A stretch of 64,000 bases of DNA, taken from assembly GCA_005406025.1 (NCBI GenBank), contig BGZK01001408.1:93918-157917 (forward strand), written 5' to 3'. Source of the stretch: Eumeta japonica (taxonomy: Eukaryota; Arthropoda; Insecta; Lepidoptera; Psychidae). Below the pieces are notes generated by a model, which saw only the letters and a list, made by a program, of their open reading frames with translations, had not been told where the DNA came from and did no database searches. This document shows, in pieces, positions 14,001 to 23,738 of the stretch. Made by a program: the position numbers and the translations under genes. Each line of letters opens with the position of its first letter. Position 1 is the stretch's first letter.

Positions 14001-17000
14001 ATAAATCGAATAATGTTTTTCGAAGCTTCATGCTATTCGAAAAAGCTTACACTGCAACTTTCAACTCATTATTTAAATAAAGCATTTATAACAATTACGA
14101 AAACTATACCTTATTTTTCTGCTACCAAACTGATCTATCATCTGACTACCTAATGAAAACAAAATGTTTTCAGTTAAAATTTTCACACAGCAATCATTTT
14201 CAGCATTATATATTTCGCAAAGCGGGTGCGTGTCGACTAGTTTGGATATACTTGGTGATAGCGAATATAGCCACCAGATTGACTAAATATCCACATATTG
14301 ACCACTTTAATTGAATATATACCAAAATAAATGGAGTCCTTACAGAAAAAAAGTTCCCGCCAATATCGAGTTCGAATGATACCAGCATATTGACTTGACG
14401 GTTATATTCTTGCACGTTTGAAGTGACAGGCCAAGCGCGCCTTATCGCCGTCGATTAAAGACAGACACGTACCTATCCAATATGCCAGTATTGTTACAAT
14501 TTAATATTGGGCACAAATATTTCGTGCTTATAAGATAAGCAGAAATGCCAACTTTTTTTTAATCTATTTCATTCACACAATGTTTAAATCTTTTCAAATT
14601 ATTTAATAACTATAAAAGTTACAATAAAATTTATCTACTCATATAATATAAAAAAAAAAAAAAAATGTGAATATGTTTATATTCAACGTTTAATATAAAT
14701 ACATTTACACATTACACAGCTCATGAAAAACTATACAGTACTTGGCCGATTTTTTCACTGGTCTTAGGGCTATATTACATCTATTTATGACGTTTTAAAA
14801 CTGCCGAAGACAATAACATCAGTGCAATCCCTCAGATTCGCCGATATTAGTTTACGTCCACGGCGGGTACTGGCAAGAGTTGTCTCGCGAGGTGTCGCGC
14901 TACCCCGCCAAGCCGCTGCGCGCGGCCAGGGTCAAGACCGTGGTGGTGGGCTACGACTTGTGCCCCACGGCCACTCTGCCAGAAATCGTTGGTCAGATCC
15001 AGAACGCTGCGAAGTTCGTCTTCGAATACGCCGAGAAAATGGGATCTAAGTGAGTGAAGTCAAGTTTGTTATGTCTTATTACAACAGGGTCCAGTATTAC
15101 TTATATATATGACAGAGAATCCTCTTTCGAGGGGCTTGGCATCTTGGTAGCGATGAAATAACAACGCACACAGCTTCTCAATTAGTTGTATTCACTCACT
15201 ATTAAGTTAGCTCACAAAATAATCAAAAACCGTTAGGATGAAAACAGATTTGAAACGTGGTGAATTTGGTACGGAGCAAGTATGACAACTTAACTCGACG
15301 ACGTCTCGAACAAGAATGAATTTAAAATAACGAACGAACTTTCTCTACAACTCAACGTTCACTTCACTCATTCAATCACTTCTTCCGGTTCGCGAATGAA
15401 ACAGTGCTGCCATTACTTGTCCGTACCAACCTCACCCAAGCTGTCAGCTTGACGTTTCATAAGCAACAAAAATGAACAACAACAAATTAATTCGGTAAAC
15501 TAAAACTAGATAGCGTTGCTTGTATTCAGATTCTTCGACACGGCCATCCTGCAGTTCACACGTCCTCTTGTGAAGGATCTGAAACAAGTGAAAATTTCTC
15601 GAACAGTAACAATGAACGTCTCGGTCATTCCTGACCACAAAAATAATGAACAGTACCTATCAGCTTAGTAATAACTTAAACATTTCCTTTTTCCTTAAAT
15701 AAAGCTAAGATGTGGCTGTTAAACATTCCAATTCTTTTTTAATATCATCAATGAATTCTCTCTATTCAGTATTCTCTATTCTCTATTCAGTAACTTGCAG
15801 AGCTTTACCACAACGACTTCCAACCGGTCACCTATGGCAACTTCTATCCAGTTACCATACCACACAACGACCTATATCCGGTCACGTATGGCAACCTCCA
15901 TCCGGTCACCATACCAATAACTCATAACACGACCTCTATCCGGTCACGTATGGCAACCTCCATCCGGTCCACCATACCGATAACCTCCATCCAGTTATCA
16001 TCATCACATGTAACCTCCATCCGGTTACAAGCCTCCATCTGGCTTCATAAAGCAATGCAAAATTAAACAAGCTACACATAATAATTTAAAAGACCGTACA
16101 TTCGTAATAATCTTAAAATGGTATGTTTAACCGTCACAGCACACAAAACACGTTATTCAGGGGGTCATAGCCTCTTGATCTACATTAGAATGATCATCTA
16201 ATACGGATTCTGAATCCACAGCAATAACTTCAGAGTCGGGTACCTTACGCAACCTATCGTGCGCATACTTGTAAGTGCGAGAAGAATCAAGTGCTTTCAG
16301 TGTATACCGATTACCGTCTAGAACCCCGATAATTTTGAAGGGACCTCTATATTTTGGATCGAGCTTTGTTTGATTACGCTCTTCGTTTTGCAAAAGAACA
16401 TAATCGCCTAACGAAAAGGACTTTATTTTAGCCTTAGTGGAATCAAAACGCGCTTTGTCATACGCGGAAGCTTTACTCATATTTTCAACAGCTTGATTCC
16501 TAACTAGTCCGAGATCAACCTCAGGCTCGTCATTATTTGCTAACATAATCTCAATGGGTCTAGCAACCTTGCCAATCAATAACTCAAGAGGACTAGCTTT
16601 AGTTACCCTGTTTATGGTGCAATTCAAAGCGAGTTGAACGTCTGGTAAGGCGTCCTGCCAAGATCGATTGCTAGTCTCCACTGCAGTCAGCATGTTCTTT
16701 AAAACGCTCATGACACGCTCTACCTGACCATTTGCACGTGAAGAACCCGTAGCTATGAGATGTAGCTTAATATTAGAAGAGTCACAGTACTCCCTGAATT
16801 CGCGGCTTGCGAAACAACATCCTTGGTCAGCAATCAAACGCGTTGGTGCTCCAAATAAAGCTACACTTGCCTTTACAGCCTTAATACTACTGGATGTGTC
16901 AATATGTAGAGTATGATGCAGTAACACATATTTGGTAAAAGCGTCAATAACGACAAAAACATACTCTTTCTTGTCGTTCTTACCGCTAAGTTTACCTGTT

Positions 17001-20000
17001 GCGTCGATGTGCAACGTGTGCCAAGGTATTGCCACCTTCGGTATCGGGTGCATGTCTGCCTGAACTTTACCTGAGTGAGACTTCGAGATACGACACGTCA
17101 CACAGTTTTCGACGAACTTTCTCACAAATTTCGTCATGTGCTCAAACCAGTACAGATCGTATACATTTTCGAGTGTCTTCTCCCATCCTAAGTGAAGTAA
17201 TCCCTCGTGCACGTTGTTGATAACAGACCAGCGGAATGAGCGGGGCACCATAGGTAAACAACGATTCTTACCTTTCGTTGAACTATGCGATGTAAAATAC
17301 CACCTCGGATCTCGTAAGTTTTCGCGACATCGACAGGTAGCCTATTGTCATTTAGGTCGGCCACTATCTTGGATATTTCTGCGTCTCGCTGCTGTTCCAT
17401 CATCAGCCAGTCGTCTGAAAGTTCGGCAATATTAACATGTTTTTGCTGTTCCTTTTTGGTTCCATCCCTTACAGCGACGTGAGGAAGTGGATTTCTTGAA
17501 AAGAAGTCAGCATGACTCATTCTCTTACCTTCACGATGGATGATGTTGAAATCAAAACTTTGTAGAAAAGCCCACCATCTGTGGACGCGCGGAGTCAAGT
17601 CGAGCTTTTCGCGTCGATTGGAGAGAGCTACAATCAGTAACCACTACAAATTTACGGCCATGTAAGTATCGTCTAAAGTACTTAACTGCATTGACAACGG
17701 CGAGAGTCTCTAACTCGTAAGAGTGATACTTGGACTCTGCTGATGTCGTTCGCTTGCTATAGTACGCGACTGGATGCAACTTACCGTCCTTTTTCTGTAG
17801 TAGGACAGCTCCATATCCGATTGCGCTCGCATCCGTGTGGAGTTCGGTTTCAGCATTGGGGTCATGAATTAGCAGCACAGGTTCATTAGTAAGCGCGAAA
17901 ATAATTTTCTGTCTGATTACCTCGTGTTCCGGCTTCCAAGACAGCTTTCCAGTCCCCGTTGTAAGGGCATACAGTGGTGCCATCACCTGAGAGAATTGTG
18001 GTACAAATTGCCGAAAATAAGACGCTAAGCCAATAAACTGGCGCAGTTGTGTGACTGTCTCAGGTGGTGGTAACGCTGTCAAGGCCTCTATCTTACGTGG
18101 ATTTGGACGTATTTCACCTTGGCTTACCTCGTATCCTAAGAACTCTACCTTTTCTTTTAAGAAAGCACACTTTTGTAATTCAACGTAAAGCCTTTATCTG
18201 ATAGAGTCTTAAGAACAACACGAAGTCTACCTAAAGCTTCAGTGACATTACTAGCAACAATTAGTAGGTCATCCATATAGACCACTACATAGGCGTTCAC
18301 CAGGTTTCCTAGAGCGTTTAACATCGCACGCTGAAAGACAGCAGGCGCGTTCTTAAAGCCAAAAGGCATAGAGACGTATTCGAACTGGCCTTCGCTAGAT
18401 ACGAAAGCTGTTCGCTCTATTGATTCATCATCAATCCTTATCTGGTGAAAACCTGATGCGAGATCAAGAATACTGAAGAAATGACCTCCACACAATCTAT
18501 CAATCTGGTCAGAAATAAGGGGCAATGGAAACCTATCGGAAATGGTGTTGTCATTAAGCTCGCGGTAGTCAACACAAAGACGGTGTGAACCATCCTTCTT
18601 CTCTACCAGCAAAATGGGGCTAGCGAATGGTGAGGAACTGGGTCGTATTACACCAGCTCGAAGCAACTCATCAATTTTGTTTCTTACTATCTGTCGCTCG
18701 CTAGGGCTAAAACGATAGGGGCGGCGATTAACCGTTTTGTTAGGGTCCTTAAGTCGGATTTTCATTGGCTCTGTGTCTGCAGGTGCAGAAGGAATACCAG
18801 AGGAAAAATATTTCTCAAAAGATTTCAGTAACGCTATAAGCTCGTTTCTAGACTCTAGAGGTAAATCGGTATTAATGTTACTAAAATCAATTTCTCGGTC
18901 TATATAGCACGACTCAATCAGTGACTGTCTAAAGAAATTAATTCGCGAGGATGAAATTTGTACCGTCAATCCATGTGAAAGAATATCATAACCAATTAAA
19001 ATATCATGTTGTAGATTATAGTCAGGCAAAACATGGAAACAAACTTCAATACTGATATCGTCAATCTCTACTACAGCTAAAACTTGAAATGTAGAAATTA
19101 CACTAGTCTGCCCTATACCGGTCATGGATACGGTCTGATTGATCCGTTTTCCACAGAATTTACTAGCAATAGACTCTTTAATCAAGGAACACTCAGCGCC
19201 CGAATCATAACGGAAATAAAACTGCTCACCGGAGTGCCGAAGAGTCCCAGCAGGTGCAGTCACGACGCATAGGTCCACACGCTTCGACGTAGTAGTTTTA
19301 GATGTTACAGCACCAGCGTTATTCCCCGCGCCTCGGCGTGGACAGCTCGACGCGTAGTGGCCCAGCTCTCGGCAGTGGAAACAGGTGATTGTGGATGTCG
19401 TAGTAGTCGTGGAAGTATGGGTCTTCGATTTACTGTCACTGCTCCGTAGATGCTTAGAATCAAGCCGAACATCTGGCTTCACATTCCTCCGATAACATTG
19501 TGAAGCCTTGTGACCCAATTTTCCACAATGGCGTTAGAAGTTCCGGGTCGGGGTCTTTTCAGATCAGAGCCTTCACGGTCATCGTGGGGAATCTTTCTCT
19601 TCATAAAAGAAACAGCTTGCAACTCTTGTTGTAACTGATTTCGTGTCTCAATATTTTTCGTGAAAGCTAGGTGTTGCACACGATTATCAAATCGAGAAAT
19701 ATGTGCTAAGACCGTAGCAATAGCGATTTTCTCAACGGACAAGCTATTCCATCTCGACATAATAGATGTCATCAAGGCTGCTGCATACGAAGCATAGCAT
19801 TCATTTTCTTTCGGTTTTCTAGCTTGTAAGTCAATCAAAAATGAAGCAGGAGTAGTAGAACAATCGTACCTGGCTACAAACAGCTCCTTAAATTCAGTCC
19901 AAGTCATCCCAGGAAACGATACACTAGAAAGCCATGTAGAAGTACTTCTTTTCAAGGCACGGCTCAACGCGATCACCAACGAATCACCTTCTTTGTTTTC

Positions 20001-21286
20001 GTCCGTAAGGCACATGTCTGCTGTCGTTGCCCATGCTCGCGCATCCATATCCTTTTTCTCGGGGTCAAAATCGGGTAGACGTAAATTTCTCGGCTGTGTG
20101 GGTAGCTTCATTGCTTTTATCAGCGCCAAAAAGTTCTGATTCTGCTGCTCCATAAGCCTGGTCCATTTGTCATCATTGGACTGGATGCCACCATCCAAGG
20201 AATCGCGTGGAACGTCCTGGGCAAATCCCAGCAACAAAAATGAACAACAAATTAATTCGGTAAACTAAAACTAGATGGCGTTGCTTGTATTCAGATTCTT
20301 CGACATATATATATATATGTATTATATTAGTATATATATATGTATTATCTCATGCCGTATTCATTCTATGGGATTTTGTTTGATGATTCAATGTGACATC
20401 GTATATAGATAGTTTTAGACTATTCATTTTTTGAATTATACAAAGCCTTTTTTATTGGATCTAGTTTTTATTTATTTTCCTATACCATGACGCCCAATTA
20501 AGCGGACAGGAGAACGCTGGTATTTTATGTTTTAAAAGATGATAATTTTATTTTTCCACAACGACTTAATAGTTGTATGTAAGGTATTAAATAAATTACT
20601 ACACAAATATCGTGTATCTATAATCGAAAACATACAATAATTGACGTAGTACTTCTAACAAGTCTGTGTTGTCTTCGATGTTCGCACACCTACTGATATT
20701 CAGCTGTTGTGTATAAAACTATATAAACAGCTTTACATAGCGGATTATATTAACGAGCTGCGACACGACGACACATTTATCAGCCGGTGCGCTAATTAAA
20801 AATTCCAACTATTTTCCAACTTTCAGAGGGATTTACTTCGCCGGGCACTCGGCGGGCGCGCACTTGGTCGCTAAATTACTGTCCGGCGCGGACTTCCTGG
20901 AGAGGACGCCGGGCTCGCGGCGCCTCCAGGCCGCCTTCCTGATCTCCGGCGTGTACGACCTCCGAGAGATCGTGCACACGTACGTCAACGACGCGGTGCG
21001 ACTGCCGGAGGAGTGGGCGGTGGCGATGTCGCCGCTGTTCGACGACTACAAGCACCTGTTCGAGAGGAAGATCAGGATGTACATACTGGCGGGCGAGCAC
21101 GATAGCGGGACCTTCAAGAGGCAGTCGAGGGAGTTCTACGAGCATTTGCTGGACGTGTGCCGGACGCAGCACATGTATTTCGAGATCAAGGACCGCCTGG
21201 ACCATTTCGATATAGTAGAGAATTTCGCGAATCAGGATAATTTCTTGAAGAATTTGGTCGTGCACGACGTCAGGAAACACCTGTGA
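4449..21286 (+). CDS. KFase: Kynurenine formamidase (arylformamidase), four coding exons
   Basis: Encodes the alpha/beta-hydrolase that hydrolyses N-formyl-kynurenine to kynurenine and formate, the second step of tryptophan degradation and, in insects, part of ommochrome supply. Exons are 4449-4569, 9149-9250, 14836-15049 and 20827-21286, joined by GT-AG introns of phases 1, 1 and 2. The sum is 897 nt, giving 298 residues, close to the roughly 300 usual for the family. The N-terminus has YSPSAWSRRF (about residues 15-24), then YGPTPGQRLDIF (about 57-68). The oxyanion-hole motif HGGYW is at 83-87 and the nucleophile elbow GHSAGAH at 152-158. The inferred triad is Ser154, Asp238 (in GEHDS) and His272 (in LDHFD). 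No signal peptide is seen, so it is probably cytosolic. The ATG at 4449 is the first in frame with the family-like N-terminus. A CTTTCAG 9 nt before it could be an acceptor, so a non-coding 5' exon may exist. No disabling change is visible. Confidence 0.93.
4993..5031. repeat. (TA)n microsatellite
   Basis: An uninterrupted TA dinucleotide run of about 39 bp inside KFase intron 1. Confidence 0.95.
5240..5896. mobile_element. 657-bp non-autonomous element with long inverted repeats
   Basis: The two ends are imperfect inverted repeats of about 155 bp (roughly 5240-5400 and 5740-5896). The outer termini read GACTACAGGCTCAT on the left and, inverted, GGCTACAGGCCCAT on the right. Shared inner blocks include AAAATAACTCTCAGC and TATGCCGTCACTTTTGA. 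TA flanks both sides (5238-5239, 5897-5898), as expected for a TA target duplication of Tc1/mariner type. No transposase is encoded; short frames in the 340-bp centre look random. It lies in KFase intron 1. A fold-back element of another superfamily cannot be excluded. Confidence 0.75.
5897..7261. other. KFase intron 1, mostly unremarkable
   Basis: AT-rich intronic DNA without a supported gene. A short TA run lies at about 6073-6086. At about 7107-7165 is a block, CGGGATTGCGGGTGTTCAAG followed by GGCGGCTATGATCACC, that resembles a dispersed repeat tail I associate with moth genomes; this is from memory and not verified. Confidence 0.4.
7262..7650 (-). mobile_element. Helitron-like repeat, decayed
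   Basis: On the minus strand, the segment ends with GGAGCCGCGGGCAACAG, which looks like the 3' hairpin end of lepidopteran Helitrons. The expected CTAG terminus appears altered. Inside, GCAAATCGGTTAAGCCG, TTTATGCGTAATAG and AACAAC-type repeats resemble the inner part of these elements. It lies in KFase intron 1. Confidence 0.45.
7770..7870. repeat. Pyrimidine-rich tract
   Basis: About 100 bp made almost only of C and T on the plus strand (CTTTCGCTTTCGC, then TCTCCTCTCCTTTCCCTCTC). It is intronic and no function can be assigned. Confidence 0.6.
8020..8325 (-). mobile_element. Helitron-like repeat fragments
   Basis: Two adjacent stretches contain TTTCATCAAAATYTGTT, ACAGACAGACAGACAGAGA and CTTTCGCATTTATAATATTA. 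Inverted, the last block reads TAATATTATAAATGCGAAAG, which resembles the 5' part of a very common moth Helitron family. No clear TC start or CTAG end is preserved. Confidence 0.5.
8326..9148. other. End of KFase intron 1
   Basis: AT-rich intronic sequence with no gene or repeat I can name, ending in the TTTGCAG acceptor. Confidence 0.5.
9149..9250 (+). CDS. KFase: KFase coding exon 2
   Basis: Bounded by TTTGCAG on the left and GTACGTG on the right, in phase 1 at both ends. It encodes residues 41-74 with the block YGPTPGQRLDIF that opens the hydrolase core in kynurenine formamidases. A minus-strand frame over the same bases is a shadow. Confidence 0.9.
9251..10020. other. Start of KFase intron 2
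   Basis: Intronic DNA beginning with GTACGTG. A moderately GC-rich patch with GCGTGCACTGGCGCACGTAG lies at about 9521-9541. No gene or named element was recognised. Confidence 0.4.
10021..10228. promoter_or_regulatory. CpG-rich island in KFase intron 2
   Basis: About 200 bp very rich in C, G and CpG (GGCGCGCACGCGTGCGAC, CCGGCGCCGCGTCTCTCGCG, CCGCGCCCGGCCGG) in an AT-rich intron. It lacks a clear long reading frame and exon borders. It shares the 12-mer GGGCGACTTAAT (10169-10180) with the island at 54.4 kb. An enhancer or conserved non-coding element is a guess; an alternative promoter is possible. Confidence 0.35.
10955..11154 (-). mobile_element. Short non-autonomous Helitron, complete
   Basis: On the minus strand it starts TCTATACATATATAATG and ends CTAG, flanked by A before and T after, as Helitrons insert. 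Just before the end is a hairpin-forming CCCAGCGAAACGGGCGGG. It is 200 bp and encodes nothing. A second copy in opposite orientation lies at 23538-23738 and differs by only about 5% by eye. It is inside KFase intron 2. Confidence 0.8.
11155..14835. other. KFase intron 2 with old dispersed repeats
   Basis: No gene is present. Near 11550-11720 two related blocks (GGCTCCAAAAACAACTAATA and GACTCCAAAGACAACTAATT) appear to be copies of one repeat. From about 12440 to 13095, stretches such as AGATCCTGACTTGGTGAC, ACAACATCAGGAGTGTC, TCTGAGGTAACAAACATA and GAGAACCTCCTCCT resemble a widespread moth repeat known to me from memory. The remainder, to the acceptor at 14835, is AT-rich and featureless. Confidence 0.4.
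14836..15049 (+). CDS. KFase: KFase coding exon 3 with HGGYW motif
   Basis: Follows CCCTCAG and ends at TCTAA|GTGAGT. It encodes residues 75-145, including ILVYVHGGYWQE (oxyanion hole) and VVVGYDLCPTATLPEI. The overlapping plus-strand frame that starts at 14822 reads a different phase and is not the gene. Confidence 0.92.
15110..15540 (-). repeat. Gypsy 3' LTR (431 bp)
   Basis: In element sense it opens TGTCGAAGAATCTG and closes GATTCTCTGTCA, giving the usual TG...CA ends. Its first 79 bp (15462-15540) match 20230-20305 with one substitution and one 3-nt indel. The rest has no partner at the other end of the element. Confidence 0.75.
15814..15983. repeat. Minisatellite in the gypsy 3' region
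   Basis: Three tandem units of about 54, 62 and 54 bp start at 15814, 15868 and 15930. Each has a CGACYTMYAWCCGGTCAC half and a CCGGTCACCATACC-like half. A degenerate tail with CCTCCATCCGGTTAC and CCTCCATCTGGC runs on to about 16045. It lies between the integrase stop and the 3' LTR. Confidence 0.8.
16157..17251 (-). pseudogene. Gypsy integrase, C-terminal part of pol
   Basis: A long open frame encodes the integrase of the element. The N-terminal zinc region shows HEGLLHLG and CVTC (HHCC type). The catalytic core has Asp in HIDATG (codon 17003-17005), Asp in IADQG (16826-16828) and Glu in GQVERV (16718-16720). Exactly 35 residues lie between the second Asp and the Glu, so D,D35E is intact. 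A basic C-terminal domain ends with a YKYAHDRLRKVP block. The frame joins its upstream neighbour only through a one-base shift near 17,220-17,250, so as it stands it is cut off from the rest of pol. Confidence 0.85.
17188..18082 (-). pseudogene. Gypsy RNase H and connection domain, broken frames
   Basis: Two overlapping frames (17552-18082 and 17188-17598) together encode the RT connection, RNase H and the start of integrase. The first has FIGLASYFRQF, the RNase H motif HTDASAIGYGA (Asp at about 17833), the YELE glutamate and VVTDCSSL. The second has WWAFLQSFDF and ADFFSRNP. The break near 17,600 behaves as a one-base insertion. These are parts of one domain split by frame changes. Confidence 0.8.
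18157..19518 (-). pseudogene. Gypsy protease and reverse transcriptase
   Basis: A 453-codon frame starts in the first zinc knuckle (GHKASQC). It contains an intact second knuckle, CFHCRELGHYASSC, of CX2CX4HX4C form. The retropepsin active site follows as YDSGAE (DSGA codons 19195-19206). The RT domain has DYRELN, LDLASGFHQI, MPFGFKNAPAVFQ and the catalytic VYMDDLL (YMDD codons 18268-18279). The frame ends near 18160, where the A-run in TACAAAAGTG looks one base short. In the next frame the homology (KCAFLKEKVEFLGYEV) continues directly. Confidence 0.87.
19479..20237 (-). pseudogene. Gypsy gag
   Basis: A 252-codon frame precedes and overlaps pol by 40 nt in the -1 frame. It carries the capsid-like segment LPDFDPEKKDMDARAW, then SRALKRSTSTWL and FKELFVARYD, typical of retrotransposon Gag. 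The C-terminal first zinc knuckle is read partly out of frame, and in the pol frame its first cysteine position is a stop. This may be mutation rather than a programmed site. There is no ATG at the start; the open frame begins inside the LTR remnant, so the native start was probably deleted. Confidence 0.8.
20230..20305 (-). repeat. Gypsy 5' LTR remnant (76 bp)
   Basis: Matches the first 79 bp of the 3' LTR in element sense almost perfectly, then passes directly into gag-proximal sequence (GGGATTTGCCCAGG). About 355 bp of LTR, the primer-binding site and the leader are therefore missing. Confidence 0.75.
20827..21286 (+). CDS. KFase: KFase coding exon 4 with GHSAGAH, Asp and His
   Basis: Follows CAACTTTCAG and runs to TGA at 21284-21286. 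It encodes residues 146-298. These include YFAGHSAGAHLV (nucleophile Ser154), the family-typical SGVYDL, ILAGEHDS (Asp238) and RLDHFDIVE (His272). It is the largest exon and very GC-rich. Confidence 0.94.
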
Positions 21287-21800
21287 ACTTTGACATAATT
21301 CGCTCTAAGTCGCTTAATTAATAAGTTAAAAGCGGATCTCTCTCGCAAAAAAAAAATGAAATCTTGCGCGACCTTAAGACATGCGCCTAATATGATTATA
21401 CCGTGATACTAATAAAATCGTCCAGATCCTAAGTGACGGGACGTAAGTAGGGAGCGTTTTATATTTTGACTGATTCAATTAATCTCAAAAGTAAGAGATT
21501 AGCACGAAAAGATGTAACTCCATAAGTGGATTGTAAGCCTGGAGTGTTTTTTTTTTCAGCGAAATTCTGAAATTCAGTGATTATCAAGAATATTATAATC
21601 AAAACTGCTTTCAGTTCGCGACTTCATCTGCGCGTACGTGGAATAATTTATTTGTATTCGAACTCAAGTCAAATCGCTATATTGATGTCAATCTCATCTC
21701 AATCCACTGTTTTGAATATTTAAATTTTTAGTATGTATATTTTGTTAAATATAGTCATCTTTTGTAAATAAATATGTACTGTTGTGGACGTATTTGTACA
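21287..21800 (+). other. Probable KFase 3' UTR
   Basis: Directly follows the stop codon. Candidate polyadenylation signals AATAAA lie at 21411-21416 and 21767-21772. The second is followed by a TGT-rich stretch (TGTACTGTTGTGG), which suits a cleavage site. The true end cannot be fixed from sequence alone. Confidence 0.55.
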
Positions 21801-23537
21801 AAAAAATAGATACGAAAATGGTGAGCATACATTGTTTCATGCATCTCACAGGATCGTTCATCTCTGTACGCGGCTTTGCGTACAAGATGTCTCCAATGAT
21901 ATTGAATATTTTTCATTAATATTGCACAAAACTATAAACCATTAGCGAAAACTGAAAATGAAATTTGATATATTATTTCAGAGAAAAATTTGTACAGAAA
22001 GCGACGGCGCGAATTGTTTTGTAAGTTATGTAATGATATAATATATATTATTAGGAATAAAACATTTTTTTAATATCCTCTTAGTAATTTCTGATTTTCT
22101 GCTTTAGTAAATTTTACGGTGTTCTTAATGTTAGGGCAAATAAATTCCTATTTATTTTAATCTATGTAATTGGAAATAGCGAGATGAACATACAACAGCA
22201 ATTGCAATACACGCCGTGATCACTTACAGTTACATCAAAGTGCATATCAATGCATATCAATGTTTCGGAGCCTGGATCCTATTGGATCAATATTATAGAT
22301 AACGCGGTTAGCGCATTCTCGATGCCTTTCGTTCGGCATGGGGAATTTAACAATTTAAACCTTAGATTTAGGAAAAGAGAGAAGCGATCTCTTCTGGGCT
22401 AAAGACAGAGATATTCCCTCTCCCTCATTGGACGTCTGGCAGACTTAAGAGCGCGACATCTCTCCATTACGTTTGAGTTTGGTATTTCGCAATTCAACTT
22501 TTGCACATTTAGCAAAACTTACGGCCATAATTCCATGAAATGGGATCTAGTGTCAAGGATCTCTTACATTTCAGAGTAAATTATTAAGTGAATTTTGTAC
22601 AACATCCGCAGGCCAGCTTTTAGGAATCCTTAAATAATAAGTTTAACTCCTAAACTTCATTTTTATATAAAGTAAAACCAGTATTAATTATTTTATTTCC
22701 TACAATTGTATTTTAGTATTCATTTGACAAAGTAAATTTCAAATTACGCATTGTATATAATGACAGCGGAAATAATATTATGAGGAGTAATATGTTAAAT
22801 AAAAAATGAATATTGAGAGATACATATATCGCTAAACTAAACCAGGGTTCCGTGTTGCCACATAAAATGTTCATGTAATGGATTTCAAAAATAAAATGTT
22901 GTCTTTCATTTATTTCAGGATCCTTGTTACGATTTGAAAACACACATATTCGTTATTTTACTTTGGTGATGATCAAACCGATTTCGATACTTTTAAATAC
23001 AGTACAACGCACGAGTCTCTGCCGCTCTGAATTGCCTGCGAATGATACAATGAGTAAGTACAGCGCTCCCTGTCTCTTCCTTCTTCTCATTCGCGTTCCT
23101 ACGTCTTTGCGACGCTTTCGTGCCTTACTTCATAGCTGCAGAGTTTCGTGCGTTGTTCTGTATTATCGTGTTTGTGATAGAATAAAAACAACTTTGAAAA
23201 AAAAATAAGTTATTCTTATGAGGGACCTCGATTAGTTTTTTTTTTATATATTTTATTTTATGTCAAAGTATCCGTTAAAATACATTGTAAAAATTTATAC
23301 CATTATTTATTAAGCAATAAGGTCCCGCTAACACCCTTTGCCTATGAAATCCTAAAAGCAGTTTTACAGAGCATTGTTAAGCAATGGCCGAAGCATTGCA
23401 TAGTGATGGGCTAAGTACATTTGATTGGATCGAGGATAGCCATGTAAAAGAAAATGCTCAACTTTGTTGATATAATAAAGCACTAATATTACATAAAATT
23501 TTATAAATTCATTTACCGCTTTCTGAACTTGAACTTA
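21801..23537. other. Intergenic, no recognised gene
   Basis: AT-rich DNA. A slightly GC-richer patch lies at 22290-22470. No frame longer than about 95 codons occurs and none resembles a known protein. Confidence 0.45.
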
Positions 23538-23738
23538 TCTATACATATATAATGAAAATAGGTTGTCTTTGTTCGCCAATCACGTAAAAACCACTAAACG
23601 TATAGAGATGGGACTGGGACCATTCGATGCGGAATGATTTGTAGATGGTTCTAGGCTACTCGTTTTTCGAATTCCGTAAATCCTTCGCCATTTTAGTTAT
23701 AATTATAAATTACCCAGCGAAGCGGGCGGGACAACTAG
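23538..23738 (+). mobile_element. Short non-autonomous Helitron, complete
   Basis: Starts TCTATACATATATAATG after an A and ends CTAG before a T. The near-terminal CCCAGCGAAGCGGGCGGG can form a hairpin with one mismatch. Length is 201 bp and nothing is encoded. It is the inverted partner of the copy at 10955-11154. Confidence 0.8.

Larger units (their letters stand above)
15110..20305 (-). mobile_element. Ty3/gypsy LTR retrotransposon, antisense in KFase intron 3
   Basis: A 5.2-kb element reading right to left: 5' LTR remnant, gag, protease, reverse transcriptase, RNase H, integrase, 3' UTR, 3' LTR. The order PR-RT-RH-IN places it in Ty3/gypsy. No envelope frame is seen. The 3' LTR (15110-15540) begins TGTCGAAG and ends CTGTCA in element sense. 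The flanks are TATATATA on both sides, consistent with target-site duplication in an AT run. Several one-base frame breaks prevent a continuous pol, and the 5' LTR is reduced to 76 bp, so this copy should be non-autonomous. Excluding the element, intron 3 would be only about 580 bp. Confidence 0.88.

Noticed and set aside
14822..15049. 75-codon plus-strand frame rich in arginine
   Set aside because: It overlaps KFase exon 3 in the wrong phase and crosses the splice acceptor. The exon's correct phase gives HGGYW and matches the neighbouring exons.
15811..16045. CRISPR-like spaced repeats
   Set aside because: Units are contiguous degenerate tandem copies inside a eukaryotic retrotransposon, without unique spacers or cas genes.
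19479..19518. Programmed -1 frameshift between gag and pol
   Set aside because: The 40-nt overlap in the -1 frame is compatible with one. However, no convincing slippery heptamer was found, and the first zinc knuckle is damaged at this point, so a mutation explains it equally well.
20876..21280. 134-codon minus-strand open frame
   Set aside because: It is the antisense shadow of KFase exon 4. The long frame results from high GC coding sequence, and it resembles no known protein.
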